A stretch of DNA of 64,000 bases from Phycisphaerales bacterium. Lineage in GTDB: Bacteria; Planctomycetota; Phycisphaerae; Phycisphaerales; UBA1924. Numbering within the stretch: position 1 is the stretch's first letter; the number at the start of each line of letters is the position of its first letter. The DNA lies in contig JAHDXL010000006.1 in the NCBI GenBank assembly GCA_023382935.1, forward strand, positions 1-64,000, read 5' to 3'. The notes beneath the pieces were generated by a model. It searched no databases. It saw only the letters and a list, made by a program, of their open reading frames with translations, and was not told the origin of the DNA. A program made the position numbers and the translations under genes. Below are positions 1 to 7,956 of the stretch, one piece after another.

Positions 1-36
1 AGAAAGGCCGGGGGCAGCCCGCAACCGCCCCCGGCC
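1..36 (-). terminator. Rho-independent terminator after the capsid gene
   Basis: A perfect 10-bp inverted repeat (GGCCGGGGGC at 6-15 and GCCCCCGGCC at 27-36) reads on the minus strand as a hairpin followed by TTTCT. It lies 18 bases downstream of the stop codon of the minus-strand capsid gene. The T tract is short, so termination may be only partial. Confidence 0.6.
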
Positions 37-53
37 CCACCAGCGCCGTCCGT

Positions 54-1952
54 TTACGCCTCACCCTTGCTGCGCACCGCCGCCCGCGGGTCGCACAGGG
101 CCGCGCCGAAGTCGAAGTAGACGCGCCACGACACCGCCAACTTGTTCACCGTCTGGTCGAGACCGAAGAACTCGACCGTCGGCGTCTGCTGGCCGTTGAG
201 GAATCCGACGATGATCGGGCTCGCCGCCGGGGCTGCGAAGAGGTACCAGTGCTTCGTCGAGGCCTTGGTGCCGTACTTCTTGGTGTTGCTCAGACGCGGC
301 TCGACCTCAAGGCCCACCGCGTTGCGAAGGCTGTTGCCGGTCGGCAGGTTCGTCTGGGCCGCGATGTACTCGCTCTCGAGCACGGCGCGGGCCACCGTCT
401 GGAGTTCCGGCGGCACGACCAGACGGGTTGGCCGCAGGTCCAGGTCGTTGCCCTCGGCGTCACGCTGCGTGAGCATGGCGGTGATCGCCTTGCTGAGACC
501 GTCTGTGCTCAGGTTCGTGTCGGCCCCGGTGATGTAGTTGCCGTTGCCCGCCGCGAAGAATGCGCCGGCGTTCGTCAGCAGCGTGTCGTAGACGAGGTCG
601 GACAGTTTCCGCATCGCCGCCTGGCCCATCGCGCGGGCGACGCTGTCGAACAGCGACAGGTCGTCGTTGATGAGGTCGCGGCGATCGATGCTGAACATCT
701 TGCCGTAGGTGTCCACCTTGTACTGGGTCGTCGCCTCATCGGCACCGCCGTGCTTGAACTCGCCGCCGGGCGGGATCTGCTGCAGCGAGCCGGTGAACGA
801 CGGGCGGATCGCCGTGGCCGTCTTGAAGTCCGGCACGCTCCGCACGCCCGCGAAGGACCGCCAGGTCGCCGGGCTCTCCTGATAGCCGTCGAGCAGCACC
901 TTGTTGACCGCGGCACCCAGCGCCTCGGTCATCGTGTGCGTCGTCAGCGACGCACGCACCATGCCCTCGCGGTCGGCGGGGGCGTCGATCCCTTCGTGCT
1001 GCAGTGCAGCGCGGCAGAGGTCGAGCGTGTGGGCCACCCGCAGATCGTCCGCCGCCTCCATGCACGCCGGGCCCAGGGCCTTCTCGGCGAGCGCAGCGAA
1101 GCCCGCACGCTTGAGGATCGCCGCCTCAATCACCCGGGCACGCGGGATGTGGCCCGAGCCGCCGCCGGTGATGACGCCGGAGAACACCGGGCGCGAGGCC
1201 CGAAGAACCTCGAGCACGCCCGCGCGGAGTTCGCTGACGGTCATGTCGCCCGCGACGGCCTTGGCCTTCATGTCGTCCACCCGCTTCTGGTGCACGCCCC
1301 AGTCCCGCTCGCCCCCACCTGCGAAGATGGGACGGCAGGTCAGTTCGATCTCCTTCAGCCGATCGCGCTCATCGGCGCGGATCTGATCCTCGTGTGCGAT
1401 GTCTGCCATGTTCGTCCGTCCTTGACGTGAAGCCGCGATGGCCACCGACGTCTCCGCGTCGGCCCCCAGCGGCGTGATGCTGACTTCCCGCAGCCGCCCC
1501 TTGCGCACGAGCGTGAATCCGCCCGGCGACGACAGCGACCGCCCGTTGATCTCGACTGACTGATTGGGCTTCACCCGCTCGTGCTCGGTGGGCGCGACGC
1601 CGACCGAAGCCTGGAACTGGAAGCCCCCCCTGGCCATCTCCACGACGTGCCGCGCCGGTTCGCCCGCGCCGCTGACGACGCCCGCGACCATGAGCCGCCC
1701 GTTGGCGACGGCGGGCTCGCCGTGGCCAACGACGCTGCCGACGGTGGCGTTATGGTCGGCCAGCAGGGGCACCTGGCCGCCCGCTTCCAACCCCGCCAGA
1801 TCGATCGCGATGTCGCCCCAGCCGGGCACGCGCATGATGCGGCCGGTGTAGGCGACGACGCTGATCTTGGGGCGGGCGTCCTTACCCGAGGCCTCGATCT
1901 CGACCCCGAAGGCCGTGAGCAGCAGGTCATCCTTGACCGCGTTTCCGTTCAT
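54..1952 (-). CDS. Prohead protease / Mu gpT-like major capsid fusion protein
   Basis: A 632-residue phage structural protein. The N-terminal 180 or so residues look like an HK97-type prohead maturation protease, with a histidine in PLLADHNATVGSVVG and a serine in FQASVGV. The C-terminal half, from about residue 300, resembles Mu gpT-type major capsid proteins, including a stretch around KVDTYGKMFSIDRRDLINDD. Such fusions are known in phages, where the protease releases the shell protein during head maturation. An ATG seven codons further upstream exists, but the start at 1952 is preferred because AAGGAGA sits just before it. The gene overlaps the preceding sigma-like gene by 26 bases and is followed by a hairpin terminator. 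It belongs to the integrated element that ends near 6674. The phage assignment is strong; the exact protease family is inferred. Confidence 0.88.
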   Translation of the reverse strand: MNGNAVKDDLLLTAFGVEIEASGKDARPKISVVAYTGRIMRVPGWGDIAIDLAGLEAGGQVPLLADHNATVGSVVGHGEPAVANGRLMVAGVVSGAGEPARHVVEMARGGFQFQASVGVAPTEHERVKPNQSVEINGRSLSSPGGFTLVRKGRLREVSITPLGADAETSVAIAASRQGRTNMADIAHEDQIRADERDRLKEIELTCRPIFAGGGERDWGVHQKRVDDMKAKAVAGDMTVSELRAGVLEVLRASRPVFSGVITGGGSGHIPRARVIEAAILKRAGFAALAEKALGPACMEAADDLRVAHTLDLCRAALQHEGIDAPADREGMVRASLTTHTMTEALGAAVNKVLLDGYQESPATWRSFAGVRSVPDFKTATAIRPSFTGSLQQIPPGGEFKHGGADEATTQYKVDTYGKMFSIDRRDLINDDLSLFDSVARAMGQAAMRKLSDLVYDTLLTNAGAFFAAGNGNYITGADTNLSTDGLSKAITAMLTQRDAEGNDLDLRPTRLVVPPELQTVARAVLESEYIAAQTNLPTGNSLRNAVGLEVEPRLSNTKKYGTKASTKHWYLFAAPAASPIIVGFLNGQQTPTVEFFGLDQTVNKLAVSWRVYFDFGAALCDPRAAVRSKGEA

Positions 1953-2535
1953 GGAACTCTCCTTCTGAGACAACCTTGAAGCCCTTCGCCAGCAGCTTCG
2001 GGATCAGCAACTGGAGCCGGTATCTGACCGTGCTCTCCTTCATGCCAAGCCGTCTCGCAGCCTCGCTGACGTTCCCATCGCACTCCATGATCACCCGGCA
2101 CAACGCGCGACTGTCCTCGTTGTCGATGAAGTCGAGCACGTCCTCCTTGGCCCAGAACGACTGCGACAGGCCGACCGTGCGGCTGTTGGCGATCTCCGTT
2201 CCCACAGGATCCGGATGGACGCCTTCGTTGCTTGTTGGCGAAGATTCGGCCGGCTCGTTCAGCACCCTGAACTGTCGAACATCGCGAGCCTCCCGTACGA
2301 CGAACTTGATGACGGCCCGCCGCACGATCGTGTGGATGAGTGTCTTCGGGGTCGCGCCTCGTGCCGGGTCCCACCTAGGTGGCTTGGCGATCAGATGAAG
2401 CAGGGCGTGCTGCGCCGCGTCCTCGGGGTCGACCCGTGGATTGCGAAAGCCCTTGGCAATCTCGATCCCCTTCTGCAGGGCGAATTCGAGCAGGTCGGGC
2501 GTGAGTTCGAGTTCCGGGGGTGAGGGGTCGGGCAT
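1927..2535 (-). CDS. Phage-borne sigma-70-like / HTH protein
   Basis: A 202-residue protein. Its N-terminal part (DPEDAAQHALLHLI, then TPKTLIHTIVRRAV) has the pattern of sigma-70 region 2, and its C-terminal part (DGNVSEAARRLGMKESTVRYRL) is a clear helix-turn-helix like region 4. The two are joined by a variable linker of about 70 residues. The start at 2535 is chosen because GGAGGT precedes it and because ATG overlaps the TAA stop of the upstream gene as TAATG, indicating translational coupling. It lies directly before the capsid gene in a minus-strand phage operon, so it may drive late gene expression, but that is inference. An alternative is a plain DNA-binding regulator with no sigma activity. 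Confidence 0.65.
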   Translation of the reverse strand: MPDPSPPELELTPDLLEFALQKGIEIAKGFRNPRVDPEDAAQHALLHLIAKPPRWDPARGATPKTLIHTIVRRAVIKFVVREARDVRQFRVLNEPAESSPTSNEGVHPDPVGTEIANSRTVGLSQSFWAKEDVLDFIDNEDSRALCRVIMECDGNVSEAARRLGMKESTVRYRLQLLIPKLLAKGFKVVSEGEFHERKRGQG

Positions 2536-3053
2536 TAGACCTCCTCGCCACTCTCGAGCCTCTCGCGGATGTCGTCGCACAGCGTGAACGAGATCACCGC
2601 CGGGGCGTTCTCCCGGGGCGGCACGCGGTGCATGACGAAGAGCTGGTCGTCGGGCCGCACGGGCCGCCCGTACTTGGCCGTTTCACGCTCCGCGGCCTCG
2701 CGGAGGGGACGCAGGAAGTCGGCGTACCGGCACCCCAGGGCCATGCACATCGCCGCGTAGGGCGTGAGAATGCCCGCCTCTTCGAGGTGATCGGCTGCGG
2801 CGTCCACATCGGCCTGCGTCCAAGCGTCGGGCCGCGACGGCGTGACCACCCCCTGCCGGACCAGCGCGTCGAGGATCGCCGGGCGGCAGTCATAGCCGCG
2901 GGACCGCAGGTGGTGCGATGCCGCGGCGGTCGCCATCGGGAACATCCGGTCCCGCTCCTCTTGGGCCGCCTCATGGAACGCGGGGTCCGCGCCCGCCCGG
3001 GGCTTCACGCGGAGGTCGAAGTGCTCGTCGAGGGTCAGTCCGATTCGGGTCAC
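2535..3053 (-). CDS. Hypothetical phage protein
   Basis: A 172-residue soluble, acidic protein that I do not recognise. It has no signal peptide or membrane segment. It contains a conserved-looking tract (YAAMCMALGCRYADFLRPL) and ends next to the sigma-like gene with a TAATG stop/start overlap, so the two are co-translated. AGGAGA lies just upstream of its start. By position it is the first gene of the minus-strand phage operon that ends with the capsid protein, so a role in head assembly or packaging is possible but not shown by sequence. Confidence 0.65.
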   Translation of the reverse strand: MTRIGLTLDEHFDLRVKPRAGADPAFHEAAQEERDRMFPMATAAASHHLRSRGYDCRPAILDALVRQGVVTPSRPDAWTQADVDAAADHLEEAGILTPYAAMCMALGCRYADFLRPLREAAERETAKYGRPVRPDDQLFVMHRVPPRENAPAVISFTLCDDIRERLESGEEV

Positions 3054-3351
3054 GGTGGTCTCCTTGCCGGGGGGCGTCGGGCGACGGGCCCACCCCTCAA
3101 ACCCTTATTTCCGGCGCGGGGGCTGATTCGCAGTGCGATCAGGAGATTTTCTGTCAGCAGTGGAGCGGCTGTCGCCATTCCGAACGCGGTAGCGTCTAAT
3201 TCTTCAAGCCCTGCAATCCCGCGTGCTCCACGGTACTCTGGCGAGGCTCGAAGTCTGGTCCAAGGAATTCGGCAACGAGAAAGCGCATACGGTTTGTGGT
3301 CGGTCGCGGAAGTCGCGACCGTGACGCGAAAGACCCGAGGTGTTCCGACAG
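3054..3351. promoter_or_regulatory. Divergent intergenic region with a palindrome before the methyltransferase
   Basis: About 300 bases separate the minus-strand phage genes from the plus-strand methyltransferase. No convincing gene is present. A perfect 7-bp inverted repeat, GGTCGCG-GAAGT-CGCGACC, at 3302-3320 lies 31 bases before the methyltransferase ATG. It could be an operator or a hairpin in the leader. A long minus-strand frame through this area has no protein-like composition. Confidence 0.35.
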
Positions 3352-4218
3352 ATGCCCGCCACCAAGTCCACCCCCAAGAACGAGGTGTCTGCCGCGAATG
3401 CGGCGGAAGCCGCCTGCCCGCGGAACACGATTTTGCAAGCCGATGCCCTGAAAGCACTTGCGGAACTCCCCGGCGGGTGCATCGACCTCACGGTCTTCAG
3501 CCCGCCGTATGACGGCATCCGCGACTACGGAAAGAACTGGAGCCTGGACTACAAGACGCTGGGCTCTGAGCTCTTCCGCGCAACGACCGACGGGGGCGTC
3601 TGCGCGGTCGTGATCGGCGATGGCACGAAGGACTTCGCCAAATCGCTCACGACTTTCCGGTGGGCGGTTGATTGGGTGGATCGCGTCGGATGGCGCTTGT
3701 TCGAGTGCTGCATCTATCAGCGGCACGGGAACCCTGGCGCCTGGTGGACGCAGCGATTCCGTGTCGACCATGAGTACATCCTGATTTTCTTTCGGGGCGA
3801 ACGACCCAGACATTTCGACAAGAGCACTCTGATGGTCCCGTCGAAGCACGCTGGCAAGGTGTACTCGGGAACGGACCGACTGACCAACGGCGGCTTCAAG
3901 AAAATCGAGCCCAAGGCGGTCAACGACATGAAGTGTCGGGGAACCCTCTGGGAGTACGCGACGAGCAATACGGAAGGCAATCGCACAAAACTTGAGCACC
4001 CCGCGACGTATCCCGACAAACTCGCTGACGATCTGATTCAGTGCTTCTCTAAGCCTGGAGACCTCGTACTCGATCCGATGTGCGGCAGCGGCACGACGTG
4101 CGTGATGGCCGCGAAGTCCAAGCGTGACTACCTCGGCATCGAGATCAACGAGTCCTACTTCGAGATTGCGCAGCGGCGAATGAAGGAAGAGGTTGAGAAC
4201 GACGTCCGCCTGTTCTGA
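3352..4218 (+). CDS. DNA methyltransferase, N4-cytosine type (beta-class order)
   Basis: A 288-residue site-specific DNA methyltransferase that would transfer a methyl group from S-adenosylmethionine to an exocyclic amino group. The catalytic motif SPPY (about residue 50) precedes the AdoMet-binding motif DPMCGSGTT (about residue 241), the order of beta-class enzymes. SPPY is typical of N4-cytosine methylases, although some N6-adenine enzymes also carry it. The motif HPATYPDKL before motif I is also characteristic. The start is uncertain: GTG at 3340 is in frame, but ATG at 3352 is taken. The gene leads a three-gene plus-strand cluster with a glycosylase-like protein 37 bases downstream and a nuclease-like protein, so it is probably the protective half of a restriction-modification system. 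The recognition sequence cannot be read. Confidence 0.88.
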   Translation: MPATKSTPKNEVSAANAAEAACPRNTILQADALKALAELPGGCIDLTVFSPPYDGIRDYGKNWSLDYKTLGSELFRATTDGGVCAVVIGDGTKDFAKSLTTFRWAVDWVDRVGWRLFECCIYQRHGNPGAWWTQRFRVDHEYILIFFRGERPRHFDKSTLMVPSKHAGKVYSGTDRLTNGGFKKIEPKAVNDMKCRGTLWEYATSNTEGNRTKLEHPATYPDKLADDLIQCFSKPGDLVLDPMCGSGTTCVMAAKSKRDYLGIEINESYFEIAQRRMKEEVENDVRLF

Positions 4219-4255
4219 ACCGGTAAGGCCGCCGTGATGGCACGAACTCGAACCA

Positions 4256-5476
4256 ATGGACGCAAGCGCCCGACTACAACACACTCTTCAGGTGCTTCGT
4301 GCGGTTGCCGAAGTAGGTCGGCAATTCCCTTCCGAACCCGAGTTGAAAGACATCACCCCGCTCAGTTCCTACTTCGATGAATCGGGCACGTTGATTGAGG
4401 ACAGGCTCGACTCCAGGGACGGAGGGGTAACACGTCGCGAGGCGATGCTGCGAATGCTGCTGCTGTCCGCCGTGATTGACCAGGGGCCCGACATTGAAGG
4501 TGTTCGCCGCCTGGCAGTGGGCGTTCTAAACGACCTGTACTCCCGCGAGGTCCGCGTATTGCACCGCCCGCTCGATTTCTTCGAGCATTTTCACATTTCG
4601 GCTACATCAATCGAGGAGTGCCACGCCGTCGTCAAGGCAGCCAGGGCAGCGGCTTGGGCTGAGCGAAATGACTCGAACCCGGCGAAGTATCTCCTCTACA
4701 TGGAGAACGCCCGGCAAACCCTTGGATATGCCATTTACCGCTGGGGCGCCCCGCTCGCGGTTCCCCTGATGCTGACTCAGGAGGCCGGCGCGGGAGGGCG
4801 AGAGGCGGCGGACGTGCTCCACCGCTTTTTGACCGCAGATCATGGCTGTTTCGCGCGCTCGGTCGAAGGGATGACCTACCTGATCAAAGACCACCCCAGA
4901 TACGGGCTTGGCAAGGCGATCGGCGACAAGGCGGCCCATCTCTTCGGCAAGTGGGTTGTGCACTCCTTTCCCCTGCTTCTGAATCGGGACGACCCGGCTT
5001 GGGGACCGTGGTCGTACGAAGTTCCATTCGACAGCAATGCCGGTCGCGTCCTCTATCGAACGGGGATCGTGACGGACTGGGTCGATGAGGCACGGCTCCG
5101 ACGCCACGAGGTCATCCAACCAGGTCAAGGCAAAGGTGGCGACACGGCGTACATGCGAGTGACCAATCTTCGAGGCGTTGAGTCCGAACTTGCGCAGGAA
5201 TCCCCCGCGATTGTGGCCGCCAACAAGGAGCTCTGTGTCCGCCACCTCCGCAGTCACAAGCGGGCTCCAGTGAAGGTTCAGGCCCAGCACATCCCGTCGG
5301 CAGTGTCGCTGATCGACGGCACCATGACTCCCGGACAGATCGACGATGGGCTGATCAAGGTGGGCACAGAGTGGTGCTTCAATACCGGAACACCCCGGTG
5401 TAGCGAGTGTCCCCTGCGCTCTGTGTGTGCTGGAGCTACAGAACAGCCCGATCTCATTACTGCGGTGCGCACCTGA
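4256..5476 (+). CDS. HhH-GPD DNA glycosylase-like protein with Fe-S loop
   Basis: A 406-residue protein whose C-terminal 200 residues resemble the endonuclease III / MutY superfamily. GLGKAIGDKAAHLFGKWVV (from about 218) matches the helix-hairpin-helix region. VPFDSNAGRVLYRTG (from 256) matches the segment that carries the catalytic aspartate, here Asp259. Cys374, Cys382, Cys385 and Cys391 form C-x7-C-x2-C-x5-C, close to the 4Fe-4S loop C-x6-C-x2-C-x5-C of that family. The first 200 residues are unlike endonuclease III. The gene lies between a DNA methyltransferase and a putative nuclease, 37 and 14 bases apart, so it is probably part of the same defence unit. It could excise mismatched or modified bases, or serve as a recognition subunit. 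The fold assignment is by motif only. Confidence 0.68.
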   Translation: MDASARLQHTLQVLRAVAEVGRQFPSEPELKDITPLSSYFDESGTLIEDRLDSRDGGVTRREAMLRMLLLSAVIDQGPDIEGVRRLAVGVLNDLYSREVRVLHRPLDFFEHFHISATSIEECHAVVKAARAAAWAERNDSNPAKYLLYMENARQTLGYAIYRWGAPLAVPLMLTQEAGAGGREAADVLHRFLTADHGCFARSVEGMTYLIKDHPRYGLGKAIGDKAAHLFGKWVVHSFPLLLNRDDPAWGPWSYEVPFDSNAGRVLYRTGIVTDWVDEARLRRHEVIQPGQGKGGDTAYMRVTNLRGVESELAQESPAIVAANKELCVRHLRSHKRAPVKVQAQHIPSAVSLIDGTMTPGQIDDGLIKVGTEWCFNTGTPRCSECPLRSVCAGATEQPDLITAVRT

Positions 5477-5490
5477 AACGGAGCGGATTC

Positions 5491-6156
5491 ATGGCGATAT
5501 CTGCATTTGCCAACGACATCTCGGCTGCCAAAGCGGCTCTCGCCGACTTGCCGATCATCTGGGAGGGCAAGAAGTCCGTTCTCGAGCTCAAGGCTGCGGA
5601 CTATAACTGGCGGCAGATGGAATGGTGGGCGTTCTACTTCGAGCACCTGTGCCATCAGCGGCTGCGCGGCAAGTTCGAGATTCCGGGCGAGCGGTTTGGC
5701 ACCGTTGGTTTCGACCTCAAAGGCTCCGTCAACTGGGACATGAAGGCGAAGGCCATCAAGTCTGATGACCACAAGTGCATCCTGAACGATTGCGGCGCTA
5801 TTGACGCCACGATCAAGAAGTACGGCGAGCATGGCGTGCTCATTGCCTTGTGCGACGTTGAGTACAACGACGTGAACCGCACGTTTCAACAGTGGCACAG
5901 CGAACTGAAGGGCGGCCTGTCGGCCTACGAGAAAGAGCGGCGCACCCGGACAGAAGTATCTCGATACCGCAAGACCAAAGCGGAACTTACAGAACTGCTG
6001 TTTCTTCGGTTCGACAAAGCGTCGATCGGCCGATTGGGCTGCATGAATCAGGGCCGCAACTCGAACGGCGCTCCTCGACCACCCAAGTACATGCTGGATC
6101 TGGAAGACGTGGACGGCATCTTGGTCGATCGACTCTCGTTCGGCAAGCGGGCGTAG
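5491..6156 (+). CDS. Putative type II restriction endonuclease (PD-(D/E)xK-like)
   Basis: A 221-residue protein with no family that I recognise. Residues 73-88 contain GFDLKG followed by VNWDMKAKA, which fits the two strands of a PD-(D/E)xK nuclease core, with Asp75, Asp83 and Lys85 as candidate metal and catalytic residues. A tryptophan-rich stretch (NWRQMEWWAFYFEHLC) lies before it. The start at 5491 has GGAG eight bases upstream. It is the last gene of the methyltransferase cluster, and in that context a restriction enzyme is the simplest reading. A perfect 7-bp hairpin (6225-6231 with 6238-6244) lies about 70 bases beyond the stop but has no T tract. The spacing between the two acidic residues is short for the fold, so the assignment is tentative. 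Confidence 0.6.
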   Translation: MAISAFANDISAAKAALADLPIIWEGKKSVLELKAADYNWRQMEWWAFYFEHLCHQRLRGKFEIPGERFGTVGFDLKGSVNWDMKAKAIKSDDHKCILNDCGAIDATIKKYGEHGVLIALCDVEYNDVNRTFQQWHSELKGGLSAYEKERRTRTEVSRYRKTKAELTELLFLRFDKASIGRLGCMNQGRNSNGAPRPPKYMLDLEDVDGILVDRLSFGKRA

Positions 6157-6368
6157 TGGCGAAAGGGGGCACGCTCACAAGCCCCGCGACCATATTCGGA
6201 CATCCGAAACAAAGTCAGTCGATACCCGCGGCTGTTCCCGCGGGCGTCACCTCCGCGAGCCCGGCGGGAAGGAACCATGCCGACGTTGCCGCAGACGGAA
6301 CGGGCGGCGATGGCCTGCCGCGTCGCGGCATCGCGGGTTTCGTCGGTTCTGTCGGGCGTCAGGCCGGG

Positions 6369-6680
6369 TCAGGGGGCGGGCGTGGCCGTACCGAGCGACG
6401 CGACGATCCCGGCACGCACGTCGGGAGGCAGGTTGGCCCACGACGCCACGAGCCGGGCCAGGTCGGCGTCGGGCGGGGCATGGCCGCCCCCGGCGTTCGG
6501 CCGCGACGTGGGCGGGACTGGTCCCCCTGTTGGGCCGCCCGTTCGACCCCGGCCTGCGCCCCGTTTTGCCCCCGGTGCGGCCTGCGCTGCGCCCGGCGCT
6601 GCGCGCCCTTCGGAATCGGCGTATTCTCCCGGAGATTCCGCGAGTGCTCGGGGGTTCGATTCCCCCCGGCTCCATTTTCT
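6369..6680 (-). pseudogene. C-terminal remnant of a phage-type integrase
   Basis: A minus-strand open frame without any start codon ends at TGA (6369-6371). Its last 30 or so residues (DADLARLVASWANLPPDVRAG, then IVASLG) resemble the extreme C-terminus of tyrosine integrases of planctomycete mobile elements, after a low-complexity glycine/proline/alanine linker. The frame stays open through the tRNA/tmRNA 3' fragment at 6650-6674 and into the host side, where the catalytic domain is absent. The likely explanation is that the attachment site lies inside the integrase gene, so that integration split it. The family assignment rests on a short tail and is an inference. Confidence 0.4.
6650..6674 (+). 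other. Attachment site: orphan 3' end of a tRNA or tmRNA
   Basis: A perfect T-arm (GGGGG stem 6650-6654, TTCGATT loop, CCCCC stem 6662-6666) is followed by CGGCTCC and the discriminator A, the 3' acceptor strand of a tRNA-like gene. No matching 5' acceptor strand (GGAGCCG or the GU-paired GGGGCTG of tmRNA) lies in the 400 bases upstream, so the gene is not complete here. A 3' fragment at the border between phage/restriction genes and host metabolic genes is the signature of site-specific integration. The sequence resembles a tmRNA (ssrA) 3' end at least as well as a tRNA. Confidence 0.7.
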
Positions 6681-6703
6681 CGGCCGCGCGAAGCGACGCT
6701 GGC

Positions 6704-7861
6704 TTACGCCAACGCCTGCTTGAGATCCGCGATCAGGTCGTCGACATCTTCGATGCCCACGCTGAGGCGCACCAAGCCGTCAGAGATGCCCAGTCTGGCC
6801 CGCTGATCGGGCGGCACCGAGGCGTGGGTCATGATGGCCGGGTGCTCGATGAGGCTCTCGACGCCGCCGAGCGATTCGGCCAGCGCGAAGATCTGCACGC
6901 GCTCGAGCATGCGGCGTGAAGCCTCGAGTCCGTTCTTGAGGTAAATGGTGACCATGCCGCCGAAGCCGCGCATCTGCTTCTTCGCAGTCGCGTGCTGCGG
7001 GTGGCTGGTCAGCCCCGGGTAGATGACCTTCTCAATGGCCGCGTGGGCGGCCAGGTATTCGGCGACGCGCTGCGCGTTCTGGCAGTGCCGCTCCATCCGC
7101 ACGTGCAGCGTCTTGGTCGAACGCAGGTAGAGGAAGCACTCGAAGATGCCGGGGACCGCGCCCTCCGAGAGTTGAAGGAACTTGAGTTTCTGGTGGATCT
7201 CATCGTCGCTGGTGACCAGCGCGCCGCCGATCGCGTCGGAGTGCCCGCCGATGTACTTGGTCATCGAGTGGCACACGATGTCGGCGCCGAGTCTGAGCGG
7301 GTTCTGGAGATAGGGCGAGGCGAAGGTGTTGTCGACGCAGGTGGTGATCCTGTGCTTGCGCGCCACGCCCGTCACAGCCTCGATGTCGATCACCTTGAGC
7401 ATCGGGTTCGTCGGCGTCTCGATCCAGATTAGTTTGGTGTGCTCGTTGATGGCCTTGCGCACGTTTTCGACGCGGGTCATATCGACGAGCACCGTCTCGA
7501 TTCCGAGTTGAGCGAAGACGCGGTGAAAAAGCCGATTGGTGCCGCCGTAGACATCGTCGCAGAGGATCACTCGGTCGCCGGCGCTGCACAGGTGGAGCAC
7601 GGCCCCGGTGGCCGCGACACCCGAGGCGTAGCACAGCGCGTGCCTGCCTCCTTCGAGCGAAGCGAGGTTGGCTTGCAGCGCGTCGCGCGTGGGGTTGGCG
7701 GCCCGCGAATAGTCGTACTCACCCTTGATCACGCCGGGCGACGACTGCACGAACGTGGACGTCTGGTAGATTGGCGTGATGATCGCGCCGGTGGTGGGGT
7801 CGGGTTGCTGCCCGGCGTGAATGGCCCGTGTGCCAAAGCCGTGCTCGGGGTTGGTTTTCAT
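6704..7861 (-). CDS. Cystathionine gamma-lyase / gamma-synthase family enzyme
   Basis: A 385-residue PLP-dependent enzyme of the Cys/Met metabolism family, of normal length. The Schiff-base lysine lies in HSMTKYIGGHSD, and the family signature ETPTNPMLKVIDI is present. Members cleave cystathionine to cysteine (gamma-lyase, mccB) or form cystathionine from an activated homoserine (gamma-synthase, metB). The gene follows a cystathionine beta-synthase on the same strand, separated by 95 bases, and this pairing favours reverse transsulfuration, homocysteine to cysteine, hence gamma-lyase. AAGGAA precedes the ATG. It is the first host gene after the element; its stop is 30 bases from the attachment site. 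The choice between lyase and synthase cannot be settled from sequence alone. Confidence 0.9.
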   Translation of the reverse strand: MKTNPEHGFGTRAIHAGQQPDPTTGAIITPIYQTSTFVQSSPGVIKGEYDYSRAANPTRDALQANLASLEGGRHALCYASGVAATGAVLHLCSAGDRVILCDDVYGGTNRLFHRVFAQLGIETVLVDMTRVENVRKAINEHTKLIWIETPTNPMLKVIDIEAVTGVARKHRITTCVDNTFASPYLQNPLRLGADIVCHSMTKYIGGHSDAIGGALVTSDDEIHQKLKFLQLSEGAVPGIFECFLYLRSTKTLHVRMERHCQNAQRVAEYLAAHAAIEKVIYPGLTSHPQHATAKKQMRGFGGMVTIYLKNGLEASRRMLERVQIFALAESLGGVESLIEHPAIMTHASVPPDQRARLGISDGLVRLSVGIEDVDDLIADLKQALA

Positions 7862-7918
7862 TGAGTGTTCCTTGTGTCGCCTCGCAGGGGTGATCGCGGC
7901 TGTCGAGAGTAGCGGATG

Positions 7919-7938
7919 GCTCCTTCACGGTCGCGGCT
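7919..7938 (+). repeat. Dispersed intergenic repeat, copy 1
   Basis: GCTCCTTCACGGTCGCGGCT lies in the gap between the two transsulfuration genes. It matches 9414-9433 at 18 of 20 bases and 54608-54627 less closely. No inverted partner was found beside this copy. Confidence 0.5.
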
Positions 7939-7956
7939 GGTCCGATGACAGTTTGT

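Noticed and set aside
6247-6675. A 142-residue minus-strand frame starting MEPGGIEPPS
   Set aside because: This is the familiar false translation of a tRNA or tmRNA 3' end; the biology there is the attachment site.
6160-6680. A complete tmRNA or tRNA at the element border
   Set aside because: No 5' acceptor strand, tag-coding sequence or other arms can be found within 400 bases upstream of the T-arm.
6277-6919. Plus-strand frames over the attachment site
   Set aside because: Low-complexity Pro/Arg/Ala composition and overlap with the start-less integrase tail and the tRNA-like fragment.
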